Of a DNA stretch of 64,000 nt, positions 50,815 to 59,457 are shown piece by piece; within the stretch, counting starts at the first letter, position 1; each line of letters starts with the position of its first letter. The DNA comes from Hyphomicrobiales bacterium (lineage in GTDB: Bacteria; Pseudomonadota; Alphaproteobacteria; Rhizobiales; Rhizobiaceae). The notes below the pieces were generated by a model. That model ran no database searches. It saw only the letters and a program-made list of their open reading frames with translations, and was not told where the DNA came from. The stretch covers positions 301,068-365,067 of the forward strand of contig UCEZ01000027.1 in the NCBI GenBank assembly GCA_900471525.1, read 5' to 3'. The translations under genes were made by a program, and so were the position numbers.

Positions 50815-51618
50815 TCAGCGGCAGGCCGAAACGCCTGCCGCTTTTCCTATGGCGATCAATTCCGGCCGATACTCGAAATGCATGGTGTCGTAATGGTACC
50901 AGCGCCCACCCCAGATGAAGCCGTGCCGCTCGAAGGCATCGATGATCTTCATCGGATACCTGTTCTTATAGTGCGGCACCCTGCCCGGCTTGCCGCCCGA
51001 CCAGATCCAGTAGTCCGCATATTGGGTATTGATATCGATGGCCGCGCCAAAACTGTGGACCGGCATGTTCGAAGCGCCAGCGACCTTGCGCCAGTTGAAG
51101 GTTCCGGCCGAGGGCGCCAGGAACGTTTTCATATCCGGCATGGCCCTGAGTTCGTCACGCACCTTTTCGAGCGCCGCAGCGGCACCCTGCCGTTTGGTCA
51201 CCCGCAGCTTTTTGCCGAACCAATCGACAGAAACCAGAGAGGCCTCCACCTGTTCCGTGGATGCCCCATAGAGGCGCATCATCAGCGCATCGCTGCGGAT
51301 ACGTCCCGGATCGAAATTGACGTCGGGTTTGGTCTCGCAGGCGCCTGCCGGATAGATTTGCGACAGGCTGTCCTCGATATCGCCGGCCGCAAGCTTGGCG
51401 GCATGATCCTTGGCCTTGCCGTCGTCGATGGGCGATGAACCGCCATCGGGAAAGAAAATCGATCCGCTCTCGCTTTTCAACAGCGTCTCGGGATAGGCCG
51501 TGATCAGCAGAGCGATTTTGTCTGCGAGGCTGAGATCGTCCGCCTTCACGGGTGACGCTGCAACGAGCATCGCCGCAAGAATCGCGCCGCCGAGCGTCTG
51601 CTCAATCGACCGTGACAT
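50815..51618 (-). CDS. M15-family D,D-carboxypeptidase-like protein
   Basis: A 267-residue exported protein with signal peptide (LGGAILAAMLVAASPVKA). Its C-terminal M15 (VanY/endolysin-type) peptidase domain shows the zinc motif HSFGAAIDIN (HxxxxxxD) and the distal HGFIWGGRWYHYDTMHFEY block. It probably cleaves peptide bonds in peptidoglycan. The ATG at 51618 lies inside the preceding gene and overlaps its last 17 bases in another frame, a sign of coupling; the frame opens 32 codons earlier but there the signal peptide would be internal. Confidence 0.85.
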   Translation of the reverse strand: MSRSIEQTLGGAILAAMLVAASPVKADDLSLADKIALLITAYPETLLKSESGSIFFPDGGSSPIDDGKAKDHAAKLAAGDIEDSLSQIYPAGACETKPDVNFDPGRIRSDALMMRLYGASTEQVEASLVSVDWFGKKLRVTKRQGAAAALEKVRDELRAMPDMKTFLAPSAGTFNWRKVAGASNMPVHSFGAAIDINTQYADYWIWSGGKPGRVPHYKNRYPMKIIDAFERHGFIWGGRWYHYDTMHFEYRPELIAIGKAAGVSACR

Positions 51619-51991
51619 TGATGTAGTCGCCGTCCGGGCCTCGGAACACTTGAACATTGATGACGGAACCGCCCCGCAACAGCGCCCGTGCGGCGCGTGT
51701 CTCGATCGTACCATACTCGATCATGCGCTCGGCCTTTTCACGGTTCTTGGCGGAGGCAAAGAAGCTGTCGCCCTCGTCGCCCGGCTGGGTGACGCCGTAA
51801 CGATGATAATTCGCCCTGTCCTGCCGGATGACCTGCCACGGCTCGGTCAGTTGCTCGCCATAAGAATTGTAGAGGTCTTCCTCGCCGATATAGGCGTTGT
51901 ATTCCTCGACCAGCCTGTCGGCCTTGGCGACACCTGCGGAAAGCGAAAGCGCCATCGCGGCCGTCAAAAAGAAAGTGGTCTTGTATTTCAT
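51602..51991 (-). CDS. Small secreted conserved hypothetical protein
   Basis: A 129-residue protein with a signal peptide (FFLTAAMALSLSAGVAKA). The mature part is charged and lacks Cys; I recognise no domain. GGGGGGATAC before ATG 51991 is a good site, while the frame from 52147 has none. It overlaps the M15 peptidase start by 17 bases and is on the same strand, so the two are probably co-translated. It may assist the peptidase, but this is only proximity. Confidence 0.75.
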   Translation of the reverse strand: MKYKTTFFLTAAMALSLSAGVAKADRLVEEYNAYIGEEDLYNSYGEQLTEPWQVIRQDRANYHRYGVTQPGDEGDSFFASAKNREKAERMIEYGTIETRAARALLRGGSVINVQVFRGPDGDYINVTVD

Positions 51992-52103
51992 GTATCCCCC
52001 CAACGCGCGAAAACCTGTGTTCCGCATCTCATTCGACGGAGCATAGTGCGCCCGTTCCTGAGAAAACGTTTCGTTGCAGGGATTTATTCGGGCGAAGCAT
52101 GGC

Positions 52104-52712
52104 CTACCACATTGTTTTTGCGGCACGCTCCGGCCATTCACGGTCATAGGTATCCTTGTCGAAATCGGCTTTCGCTGCCTTCAAGAGCGTGCCCGGCGTC
52201 GGCAGGGACTGGGGATCGACGAAACGCTCGGGATTCCACAGCTGCGAGCGGATCAGCGCGCGGGCACACTGAAAATAGACCTCACCTATGGTGACGACGA
52301 TGACGCTGCGCGGGTGCTTGCCGTCGACCTCGAAAGAACCGGTAAGCTCCGGATCGACGCTGACCACGGCCGTACCGTTGATCCGCATCGCCGTGTTCGA
52401 GCCGGGCACCAGGAACATCAGTGCCACGCGCGGGTCACGAACGATATTGGCAAGCGAATCGACCCGGTTGTTGCCGCGCCAGTCCGGCATCAGCACGGTT
52501 TTCTCGTCGGCGATCCGGACGACGCAGGCGTCGTCGCCGCGCGGGGAACAATCGAGCCCCTCCGGACCGACGGTGGCAAGCGCTGCGAACGGAGCCGCTT
52601 CGATCATGCTGGCATAATCCGGCGTCAACCGGCTGGTGACCTTGACCAGCGACGCCTCGCTCGTGCCGCCATAAAGCGCATTGAGTTCCTCGACCGTGCG
52701 AATGATTGTCAT
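52104..52712 (-). CDS. PPOX-class FMN-dependent protein (DR_2398-like)
   Basis: A 202-residue pyridoxamine-5'-phosphate-oxidase-fold protein. The flavin-binding pattern is visible in FAALATVGPEGLDCSPRGDDACVV, VLMPDWRGNNRVDSL and VALMFLVPGSNTAMRINGTA. The family is a probable FMN-dependent reductase of unknown substrate. GGAG six bases before ATG 52712 decides the start; upstream ATG 52724 overlaps that site. On the same strand as the M15 locus but 113 bases away. Confidence 0.85.
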   Translation of the reverse strand: MTIIRTVEELNALYGGTSEASLVKVTSRLTPDYASMIEAAPFAALATVGPEGLDCSPRGDDACVVRIADEKTVLMPDWRGNNRVDSLANIVRDPRVALMFLVPGSNTAMRINGTAVVSVDPELTGSFEVDGKHPRSVIVVTIGEVYFQCARALIRSQLWNPERFVDPQSLPTPGTLLKAAKADFDKDTYDREWPERAAKTMW

Positions 52713-52787
52713 GTCGTTCTCCATCGGACCCCGCGATCCCATCGACCGATAGCATGACGCCTTTATGACAGCACCTGCGAAAATCGC

Positions 52788-53696
52788 TCAGGCCGCAGCC
52801 TTGCGATCCTCCGCGTGGATGAAGGAATTGATCCGTTCGATCACGGGCGCTGCGGAAACGATCCGGCGATGGCCGAGCCCGTTGGCCCAGTGGAGTTCGA
52901 CATTCGGCCCCGCCGCCGCATAGCGGCGTGCATGTTCGGCAGAAACCTCCTTGTCGTCCTCCGCATGGATCACCAGCACAGATATTGTCAGCATGCCGAG
53001 AATGCGGGCGGCGTCGAATTCCTCAATGCGTCGGCCGGAGAGGCGCACAACCATGCCTTCGAGCGCCGTCTGCGCCTTCGGCGAAAGGCGAAGAAGCTTC
53101 CCGAACCCTTTGAACAACCATGACATTTCACTGGGAGCGCCGATCAGCACCATTCTTTTGGCGATGTGGGACGGCACGTCGCAGACCAGACCGCCCGCTG
53201 CGCACGCGAGGCTCGCTCCGCCAAAGGAATGGCCCACCGAAACGTCGAACCCGCCAAAATGTCGCCAGGCAGCGTCGATCGCCCGCACCGCTTCCGGCAT
53301 CGTCAGCGTTCGCCCCGGCGAGGCGCCATGTCCCGGCCAGTCGAGTGCCACCACCTCGGCGCCACCAGCGGTCAGACCTTCGATCATTGGCGCCAGATAA
53401 TCGCTGCGCGATCCCCAGCCATGAACCAGCAGGATGCGTTTTGCCTCGCGGCGGTCTGCCGGTGCTGCGAAATGCCTTGCCATGACCCAACCGCCCGCGA
53501 AGGACAACGTGACGGGCTGCGCCCTCGCCATGAGCGGTGCCGCCGCTGCCATCGCCGCCTTCTCCTTGGCGTTTGACGGATTGCGCGACGGGGTGACACT
53601 GAACAGCCGGAACGCCAGCCGTCCTGCCGCCTCCGGAGAAATGGCCGACACGCATTTGAGCGCGAGACGGGTGACCTCGATCGCAAAGGATGCCAT
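52788..53696 (-). CDS. Alpha/beta hydrolase
   Basis: A 302-residue alpha/beta hydrolase. The oxyanion region is VHGWGSRSDYL, the nucleophile elbow GHSFGG (Ser about 162), and the acid and His are likely in HAEDDKEV and GLGHRRI. No export signal is evident. It may be an esterase acting on aromatic or lipid esters. GAGGA before ATG 53696 sets the start; the frame opens 66 codons earlier without a site. Divergent from a MarR-type regulator whose probable operator lies in the 48-base spacer. Confidence 0.88.
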   Translation of the reverse strand: MASFAIEVTRLALKCVSAISPEAAGRLAFRLFSVTPSRNPSNAKEKAAMAAAAPLMARAQPVTLSFAGGWVMARHFAAPADRREAKRILLVHGWGSRSDYLAPMIEGLTAGGAEVVALDWPGHGASPGRTLTMPEAVRAIDAAWRHFGGFDVSVGHSFGGASLACAAGGLVCDVPSHIAKRMVLIGAPSEMSWLFKGFGKLLRLSPKAQTALEGMVVRLSGRRIEEFDAARILGMLTISVLVIHAEDDKEVSAEHARRYAAAGPNVELHWANGLGHRRIVSAAPVIERINSFIHAEDRKAAA

Positions 53697-53714
53697 AGTG
53701 GGATTCCTCTTTAT

Positions 53715-53732
53715 ATGTTCAATGATGAACAT
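53715..53732. promoter_or_regulatory. Palindromic operator between hydrolase and MarR genes
   Basis: ATGTTCA-ATGA-TGAACAT is a perfect dyad with 7-base arms. It lies 18 bases from the hydrolase start and 12 bases from the MarR-type start. The MarR protein probably binds here and represses both genes, relief coming from a ligand. Seen in sequence; regulation inferred. Confidence 0.75.
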
Positions 53733-53744
53733 TATTGTACAACG

Positions 53745-54230
53745 ATGAACAAAAAGCAAGCGACGATCGAACACCATCATTTTCCCTGGGACCATCCGAG
53801 GTTTCGCAGCTGGATCGCAGTTGCCCGCGCCTGCCAGCTGATGCAGCAGACATTGACGCGCGCGCTTGCCGATCTCGAAATCAAGCCGCCGCACCTCGAT
53901 ATCCTGATCAACCTCTATCGCTTCGAGGGCATTTCACAGCAGGAACTGGCGCGAAAACTTCTGGTGGGGCGCTCGAACATGAGCATGCTCCTGCCCCAGC
54001 TTGAAAAGCGAGGGCTGATCGAGAGGCGCGGCGACGAGAAGGACAAGCGCGTGCTGCGGCTGTCGCTGACTGCGAGCGGCCGTGAATTGACAGAGCAGGC
54101 AATGGAAATCCAGACCACGCTGATCGAGAAATCGCTGGACAACGAACCGATCGAGGAATGCCTGATCGTCGCCCAGTCCATGGAGCGGCTGATCGCCCGT
54201 CTTTTGAAAGAGGAAAGCGGTCTCGATTAA
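53745..54230 (+). CDS. MarR-family transcriptional regulator
   Basis: A 161-residue winged-helix regulator. The DNA-binding region reads ISQQELARKLLVGRSNMSMLLPQLEKRGLIERRGDEKDKRV (wing around RRGDEKDKR, about residues 60-105). It begins with a His-rich N-terminal tail (EHHHFPWDHPRF) that could bind a metal. The protein is 161 residues when started at ATG 53745, ten codons after an in-frame start that lies in the operator. Divergent from the hydrolase over the palindrome above, so it probably controls both. Confidence 0.9.
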   Translation: MNKKQATIEHHHFPWDHPRFRSWIAVARACQLMQQTLTRALADLEIKPPHLDILINLYRFEGISQQELARKLLVGRSNMSMLLPQLEKRGLIERRGDEKDKRVLRLSLTASGRELTEQAMEIQTTLIEKSLDNEPIEECLIVAQSMERLIARLLKEESGLD

Positions 54231-54248
54231 GCCTGGAGAGGCCGCCGG

Positions 54249-54623
54249 CTAACGCGGCTTTTCCGCCTTGTCACGACTCATCCCCTTTTCGGCGAGATCG
54301 CGCTCATAGGCAGCAAACAGCGTCTCGCCGTTTTCGCCAAGTTCACGCAGATAGGTCCAGGTGAAAATCCCGGTATCGTGAAAATCGTCAAAGCCGATCC
54401 GCACCGCATAATTGCCGGTGGGCGTCATCGAGATGATCGAGACATTGCGCTTGCCGGGCACGGTCAGTCCCTGTCCCGGCCCATGGCCCTGAACCTCGGC
54501 CGACGGCGACAGAACGCGCAACATCTCCGCCGACAGATCGAAGGAGGCGCCGTCGTTGAAGGCAATCGTCAGCCGGTGGCGGTCCTTGGAGACACGCAGT
54601 TCGGTCGGCCAGATGTCGCTCAT
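54249..54623 (-). CDS. DUF971 domain protein
   Basis: A 124-residue protein of the DUF971 (gamma-butyrobetaine hydroxylase N-terminal-like) family. Typical pattern: WPTELRVSKDRHRLTIAFND, then LSAEMLRVLSPSAEVQGHG and TGIFTWTYLRELG. In this family Cys/His zinc ligands are often present, but I do not see a full set here. Relatives occur as N-terminal parts of Fe-S assembly or oxygenase proteins. The gene diverges from moaA, and DUF971 genes beside moaA are a recurrent arrangement in rhizobia. The start has GAGGAG about 10 bases upstream. Confidence 0.85.
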   Translation of the reverse strand: MSDIWPTELRVSKDRHRLTIAFNDGASFDLSAEMLRVLSPSAEVQGHGPGQGLTVPGKRNVSIISMTPTGNYAVRIGFDDFHDTGIFTWTYLRELGENGETLFAAYERDLAEKGMSRDKAEKPR

Positions 54624-54661
54624 GATATGCAGTCTCCTCGCTTTGCCGACCACTAGCGCAG

Positions 54662-54699
54662 ATTCCACCCGGATGGAATTCCCCCGTGGACCCACGGGG
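54662..54699 (+). promoter_or_regulatory. Tandem hairpins in moaA leader
   Basis: Two hairpins stand side by side: ATTCCA-CCCGGA-TGGAAT (54662-54679) and CCCCGTG-GACC-CACGGGG (54682-54699). They lie in the 189-base divergent region upstream of moaA. They are not an obvious molybdenum-cofactor riboswitch. Possibly regulatory. Confidence 0.3.
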
Positions 54700-54811
54700 A
54701 CTTCCCCCGATCATAAGAAAGTGTTTCGCGGCGGTTTTCTAACGCTTTTGCCCGCTTTCGCCTTGACGCCGCCCGTTTTGCTCACGACATTGATGCAGCA
54801 GGAGAATTTCG

Positions 54812-55861
54812 TTGAACAACGTCACCATCGACCAGACCGGCGTACATCCGCTGACTGATTCCAAAACCCCGATGATCGACCCCTTCGGGCGAGCGGTGAC
54901 CTATCTGCGGGTTTCGGTGACGGATCGCTGCGACTTCCGCTGCACCTATTGCATGGCGGAAAACATGACCTTCTTGCCGAAGAAGGACCTGCTGACGCTG
55001 GAGGAGCTGAATCGGCTCTGTTCCGCCTTCATCGCCAAGGGCGTGCGTAAGCTGCGACTGACCGGCGGCGAACCGCTGGTGCGCAAGAACGTCATGTTTT
55101 TGGTGCGCGAACTCGGCAAGCATGTCCATGCCGGCACGCTCGATGAATTGACGCTGACGACCAACGGTTCGCAACTCTCGAAATTCGCTGCCGAACTGGC
55201 CGACTCCGGCGTCCGGCGCATCAACGTCTCGCTCGATACGCTCGATCCCGACAAATTCAAGCAGATCACCCGCTGGGGCGATTTCTCCAAGGTCATGGAA
55301 GGCATCGACGCAGCCCAGGCCGCCGGCATCCACGTCAAGATCAATGCCGTTGCCCTCAAGGGCTTCAACGACGCGGAAATTCCTGACATGCTGCGCTGGG
55401 CGCATGGACGCGGTATGGACCTGACGCTGATCGAGACCATGCCGATGGGCGAGGTCGACGAGGACCGCACCGACCACTACCTGCCGCTTTCGGAAATGCG
55501 CGAACGGCTTTCCGAACAGTTCAGCCTGTCGGATATCGCCTACAAGACCGGCGGCCCGGCCCGCTATCTGAGCGTCACAGAGACCGGCGGCCGCCTCGGC
55601 CTGATTACGCCGATGACCCATAATTTCTGCGAAAGCTGCAACCGCGTCCGCCTCACTTGCACCGGCACGCTCTATATGTGCCTCGGCCAGAACGACGCCG
55701 CCGACCTGCGGACCGCACTGCGTGCCTCCGACGACGATGCGTACCTGTCGAGCGTCATCGACGAGGCGATCACCCGTAAGCCCAAGGGCCACGACTTCAT
55801 CATCGACCGCACCCGCAACAAGCCCGCCGTCGCCCGCCACATGAGCGTTACCGGCGGCTGA
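54812..55861 (+). CDS. moaA: GTP 3',8-cyclase MoaA
   Basis: Radical SAM enzyme that cyclises GTP to start molybdopterin synthesis. The 349-residue protein has the SAM-cluster motif CDFRCTYC (CX3CX2C, Cys40/44/47), the second [4Fe-4S] set in [19 protein letters not shown] and the conserved C-terminal Gly-Gly. It begins with TTG at 54812, with GGAG eight bases upstream; no ATG start fits as well. Other Moco genes mobA and mobB lie 4.5-6 kb downstream but are not contiguous. Divergent from DUF971. Confidence 0.96.
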   Translation: MNNVTIDQTGVHPLTDSKTPMIDPFGRAVTYLRVSVTDRCDFRCTYCMAENMTFLPKKDLLTLEELNRLCSAFIAKGVRKLRLTGGEPLVRKNVMFLVRELGKHVHAGTLDELTLTTNGSQLSKFAAELADSGVRRINVSLDTLDPDKFKQITRWGDFSKVMEGIDAAQAAGIHVKINAVALKGFNDAEIPDMLRWAHGRGMDLTLIETMPMGEVDEDRTDHYLPLSEMRERLSEQFSLSDIAYKTGGPARYLSVTETGGRLGLITPMTHNFCESCNRVRLTCTGTLYMCLGQNDAADLRTALRASDDDAYLSSVIDEAITRKPKGHDFIIDRTRNKPAVARHMSVTGG

Positions 55862-56026
55862 TCGTACCATTTCAAAGTCGATTCAACGTTCGACAATGCG
55901 GCCGACCCCGGCAATCAGAAGAGCTACGTCGTCTACCCGCAGCGGTGACGGGATGCGACGCGCGGAACAAACCTCCCCGGATTACGTTCGGCTAGAACCG
56001 ATCAACGCAATTTGCGGGCTACCGCC

Positions 56027-56389
56027 ATGTTCGCTTCCATCGAGGAAATCGTACGCAGCAGTTTCGATTGTTACCTGACGGCCGACAGGCTTCGTCTGGA
56101 AACGCTGCTCGCACAGGACTTCACCTTCACCAGCCCCTACGACGACCATATCGACCGCAAAACTTACTTCGAACGCTGCTGGCCGGCCGCCGGTACGTTC
56201 GAATCGCTGAAGCTGCAGCATGTCGTCGTTTCTGAAAACCGCTGTTTCGTGACTTACGACGCAACATGGAAGAACGGAAACCGGGCACGAAACACCGAGC
56301 TTTTCGAGGCATCGGAAGGTCAAATTCATTCCGTCGAGGTGTTCTTCGGCCTGCCGGCAGGCGGCCCTGTCTCGCAACCATCAGGCTGA
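56027..56389 (+). CDS. NTF2/SnoaL-like small protein
   Basis: A 120-residue protein with the NTF2-like cone fold pattern: FASIEEIVRSSFDCYLTADRLRLETLLAQDFTF split across helix 1-2, then HIDRKTYFERCWPA and FVTYDATW. Such proteins are often polyketide cyclase or ketosteroid isomerase relatives, or dimer adaptors. Function not assignable. ATG 56027 has no clear ribosome binding site. It precedes a bidirectional terminator shared with the chemoreceptor gene. Confidence 0.7.
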   Translation: MFASIEEIVRSSFDCYLTADRLRLETLLAQDFTFTSPYDDHIDRKTYFERCWPAAGTFESLKLQHVVVSENRCFVTYDATWKNGNRARNTELFEASEGQIHSVEVFFGLPAGGPVSQPSG

Positions 56390-56395
56390 AACGGC

Positions 56396-56427
56396 AAAAC
56401 CCGCGCCATGGTCCCGGCGCGGGTTTT
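56396..56427. terminator. Bidirectional terminator
   Basis: Twelve-base arms (56396-56407 and 56416-56427) around an eight-base loop, with AAAA and TTTT ends. It ends the NTF2-like gene on the plus strand and the chemoreceptor gene on the minus strand. Confidence 0.85.
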
Positions 56428-56448
56428 GATCGTCTTTGTGGCAATCAC

Positions 56449-59001
56449 TCAGGCGGCGTAGCTTCTGCCGTATCCCTGCACCCGGCCTCCCGAAATCGAG
56501 CGGTTCGTGCCGGTCTTGAAGCGCTCGATCTTCTCGTTGAGGATATCGACCTGATGGCGAAGGCCGTGGATTTCGGCGGTGTTTTCCTCCACCATCGCTG
56601 CGTTCTGCTGGGTGATCAGCTCGACCTCGCGAACGGCCTGGTTGACCTCGTTCAGGCCGCGATACTGGTCAGCGGCTGCCGATTCGATGTTGCTCACCAG
56701 CTGGTGGATCGTCGAGATATGATCGTTGATGACGGTCAGCGCATTGCCGGTTTCCTGCACCAGTTCGACACCGCCGCGAACCTGCGCCGAGCTCTCGGAA
56801 ATCAGCCCCTTGATCTCGCGGGCTGCACCCGCGCAACGCTGGGCAAGCTCGCGCACTTCCTGCGCCACTACCGCAAAGCCGCGCCCCGCCTCGCCAGCAC
56901 GAGCCGCTTCGACGCCGGCGTTCAGAGCCAGGAGGTTGGTCTGAAACGCGATCTCGTCGATGACGCCGATGATGGTCGAGATCTTGTCGGATGATTTGTT
57001 GATCGCCGCCATAGCCTCGATCGCCTTGCCGACGACTTCGCCCGAATGTCTCGCATAGCTATGCGTTTCATCGACGGACACCGTAGTCTTGCGGGCGCTT
57101 TCGGCCGTCGAGCGAACGATCTCCGTCAACTGGCCAAGGGCGCGCGAACTTTCTTCAAGTGCTGCCGCCTGTTGTTCGGTGCGGCGGGCCAGATCGTCGG
57201 CAGACGATGCCAGGTTGCCGGTGCCGCTGGTGATTTCGTCGGTCACGGAACGAACGTCGATCAGCGTCGCGCGCAGCGCCTCCACCGCGTTGTTGTAGGT
57301 CCGCGCCATGACGATGTAGTCTTCGGAAAGATCTTCAGCCATGCCTTCTTCCAGATTGCCGTCGGCAAGCTTTGCCAGCACGTCGGAGAGTGCCGTCAGG
57401 GCTTCCATCTGATCGGCCTCGATACGGGCACGCTCCTGGCGTCGGCGGGCTTCCTCTTCCGCCGACAAGGTGCGCGCGGCTTCCGCCTCCTGTCCGAGCC
57501 GGACATTCTCGACCGCGTTGTCACGGAAGACGGCAACCGAGCGAACCATGTCGCCGATTTCGTCGCCGCGGTTGCGGCCTTCGATCGCAACTTCGAGATC
57601 GCCATTGGCGAGGCGCGTCATTGTCTCGGTCACCCGCTTCAGCGGGCCACGCAGGGTTTCGATCAGCATCAGGCCGCCGACGATGGCAAGCAGCGTGCCG
57701 GCAACCATGGCGATGATCGAGACGTCGGCGGAGCGCTGGCTATCCTTCTTGCCGGCTTCCTGGGCGCTGCTGACGAAGTTTTCCAGCGTCTGGCTGGCAT
57801 CGGCCACCAGCGTCGAAGCTTCGGTCTTGGCAACCTGCCAGCGGGCGCCGACATCGATCAGCTGGGCGGTGCCGGTGTCGATATCCTGAAGCGACGGCGC
57901 CAGCTTGCCGGCGAGATCACGCAGGGCCGCATTCTTGCCACCCATCTCGGACAGTTTGGTCACGCTTTCGCGCACCGCACCGATATCGGCGATCACGCTG
58001 TCGCGGCTTGCCGCATCCAGTTTGCGATGCAGTTCGCTGATGTGCAGGCGCGTGTCGTCGAGCCCCTTGAAGGTCTCGTTCATCAGCCCGATCAAGGTCT
58101 TCAGCAGTGAAATTTCGGCGTCCATGCCAACAAAGCGCTTGGCGGCCGTATCCGAATTGGTCACCGCTTCCTTGGCGAAATCGGCTTCGTATTTGGAGAA
58201 TTTGATCAGCGCCGTGCTGAGCAGGCCCTTCTTGATGTCATTGGTATCGGTGCTCTTCAGAATATCCTGGATCTTCTGGGTGTCGGCTTTGACCTCGGCG
58301 ATCTTCGTCAGCACTTTGTCGGAGGCGATCTTTTCGGCTTCGGCGATCTGCTTCAGGAGATGCGGCAGGAGATTGGTGGCCTGCTGCACCTTGGCATCCG
58401 GAGCAATCGCCATGGTCACCGGCAAGCGGAATTTCTTGATGCGTTCGGCAAGGCCCTGATAGGCGGCGGCGTCAAACAGCAGCGCCTTGGCGAAGGATTC
58501 CTTCTCGCCGGATTCCTTGCGCAGGATATCGATCTGCTTGAAGGCGGTATTGCCCTGCGCGGTCATGTCCGCAAGGGCTGCGTCAAGCGACGCCGTCACG
58601 CCGTCACGCTCGGTCTTGATCGACCAGAGCTTTTCCTGCTGCCCGCGCATTGCTTCGCCAAGTGCCACCACCGAGCTGATCTTGCCCTTGTCGTCTTCTG
58701 ACGTCAGCAGGCCGTTCAGCGTGCGGATACCGGCTTCCTGCTCGTCGATCCGCGTCGTCAGCGTCACGCGCGCCTCTTCGGTCGGGTTGTCGACAAAACT
58801 CTGCAGCCCGCTTCGCAGCGCCTGGAAATCGGAGAGATTGTTGATCGTTTCGCGCGTCACCGTCATGTGCCCGTTGAGCGTGCTTGCGGTGAAATAGCCG
58901 ACAAGACCGATGCCAGCGATAAGCGCCACCAGCGGCACGACGAACAAGAGAACCTTGGTGACAATGCGCAGACGCTGCAAAGAACGATCGATCAGGGACA
59001 T
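56449..59001 (-). CDS. Methyl-accepting chemotaxis protein
   Basis: An 850-residue transmembrane chemoreceptor. Helix 1 spans residues about 14-40 and helix 2 about 427-448, flanking a large periplasmic helical sensor of about 385 residues that resembles an HBM-type double bundle. A HAMP region follows (about 449-500), a second HAMP-like segment around 535-590, and the signalling tip EIAFQTNLLALNAGVEAARA with RGFAVVAQEVRELA. No CheR-binding pentapeptide is at the C-terminus. GGAG six bases before ATG 59001 decides the start. The ligand is unknown. It ends at a bidirectional terminator. Confidence 0.92.
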   Translation of the reverse strand: MSLIDRSLQRLRIVTKVLLFVVPLVALIAGIGLVGYFTASTLNGHMTVTRETINNLSDFQALRSGLQSFVDNPTEEARVTLTTRIDEQEAGIRTLNGLLTSEDDKGKISSVVALGEAMRGQQEKLWSIKTERDGVTASLDAALADMTAQGNTAFKQIDILRKESGEKESFAKALLFDAAAYQGLAERIKKFRLPVTMAIAPDAKVQQATNLLPHLLKQIAEAEKIASDKVLTKIAEVKADTQKIQDILKSTDTNDIKKGLLSTALIKFSKYEADFAKEAVTNSDTAAKRFVGMDAEISLLKTLIGLMNETFKGLDDTRLHISELHRKLDAASRDSVIADIGAVRESVTKLSEMGGKNAALRDLAGKLAPSLQDIDTGTAQLIDVGARWQVAKTEASTLVADASQTLENFVSSAQEAGKKDSQRSADVSIIAMVAGTLLAIVGGLMLIETLRGPLKRVTETMTRLANGDLEVAIEGRNRGDEIGDMVRSVAVFRDNAVENVRLGQEAEAARTLSAEEEARRRQERARIEADQMEALTALSDVLAKLADGNLEEGMAEDLSEDYIVMARTYNNAVEALRATLIDVRSVTDEITSGTGNLASSADDLARRTEQQAAALEESSRALGQLTEIVRSTAESARKTTVSVDETHSYARHSGEVVGKAIEAMAAINKSSDKISTIIGVIDEIAFQTNLLALNAGVEAARAGEAGRGFAVVAQEVRELAQRCAGAAREIKGLISESSAQVRGGVELVQETGNALTVINDHISTIHQLVSNIESAAADQYRGLNEVNQAVREVELITQQNAAMVEENTAEIHGLRHQVDILNEKIERFKTGTNRSISGGRVQGYGRSYAA

Positions 59002-59457
59002 TCCGAACTCCAGATATTGAGCAAATCGGACATTCCCGCCAGACTGCTCTCGACTAAGAGAACGGACATACCGGTGCGCGGCCATGGCGCTTGTCCGGAA
59101 AGTCATCCGGTTGACCCGTACGGAAACAGTTTCCCGTCACGTCAACCATAATCGCATCATGCGAAGGGCAGCGGAATATCGGCACGATAGGCAGCGAAGC
59201 TTAATATTTCGCCAAAAATCCGGCAACTTAGCGCCGTGCGGCGAAATTCGGCACGATCGCATTCCACTATTCTAAAATACTGATGGAAACGATTATTCTT
59301 TCATTTGTGCCGCGAATTCAGACAGACGAAGAATACGAGTTGCATAAAAGAAATGCCGATGCTTTAGAGATGGGCAGTACCAGCAACGCGGACCTTCAAG
59401 CCCGCAGCATCGCGGGTTTAAAAGACCGGACGGCGATGAGAACGGACTAAAAAAATA
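59002..59457. other. Divergent intergenic region with candidate small ORF
   Basis: 456 bases between the chemoreceptor gene and the EamA transporter gene. The only candidate gene is the 55-codon frame at 59283-59450. A small GC-rich hairpin (CCCGC at 59401-59405 with GCGGG at 59412-59416) lies within it. The AT content rises around 59265-59330, where promoters are likely. Confidence 0.5.
59283..59450 (+). CDS. Candidate small protein, unconfirmed
   Basis: A 55-codon open frame from ATG 59283 to TAA 59450, ending eight bases before the start of the EamA transporter. Its translation begins METIILSFVPRIQTDEEYEL and is helix-prone, with no stop for its whole length. It has no clear ribosome binding site and uses less GC at third positions than its neighbours, so it may be a chance frame or a diverged remnant. 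Listed because position next to a gene makes coupling possible. Confidence 0.3.
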   Translation: METIILSFVPRIQTDEEYELHKRNADALEMGSTSNADLQARSIAGLKDRTAMRTD

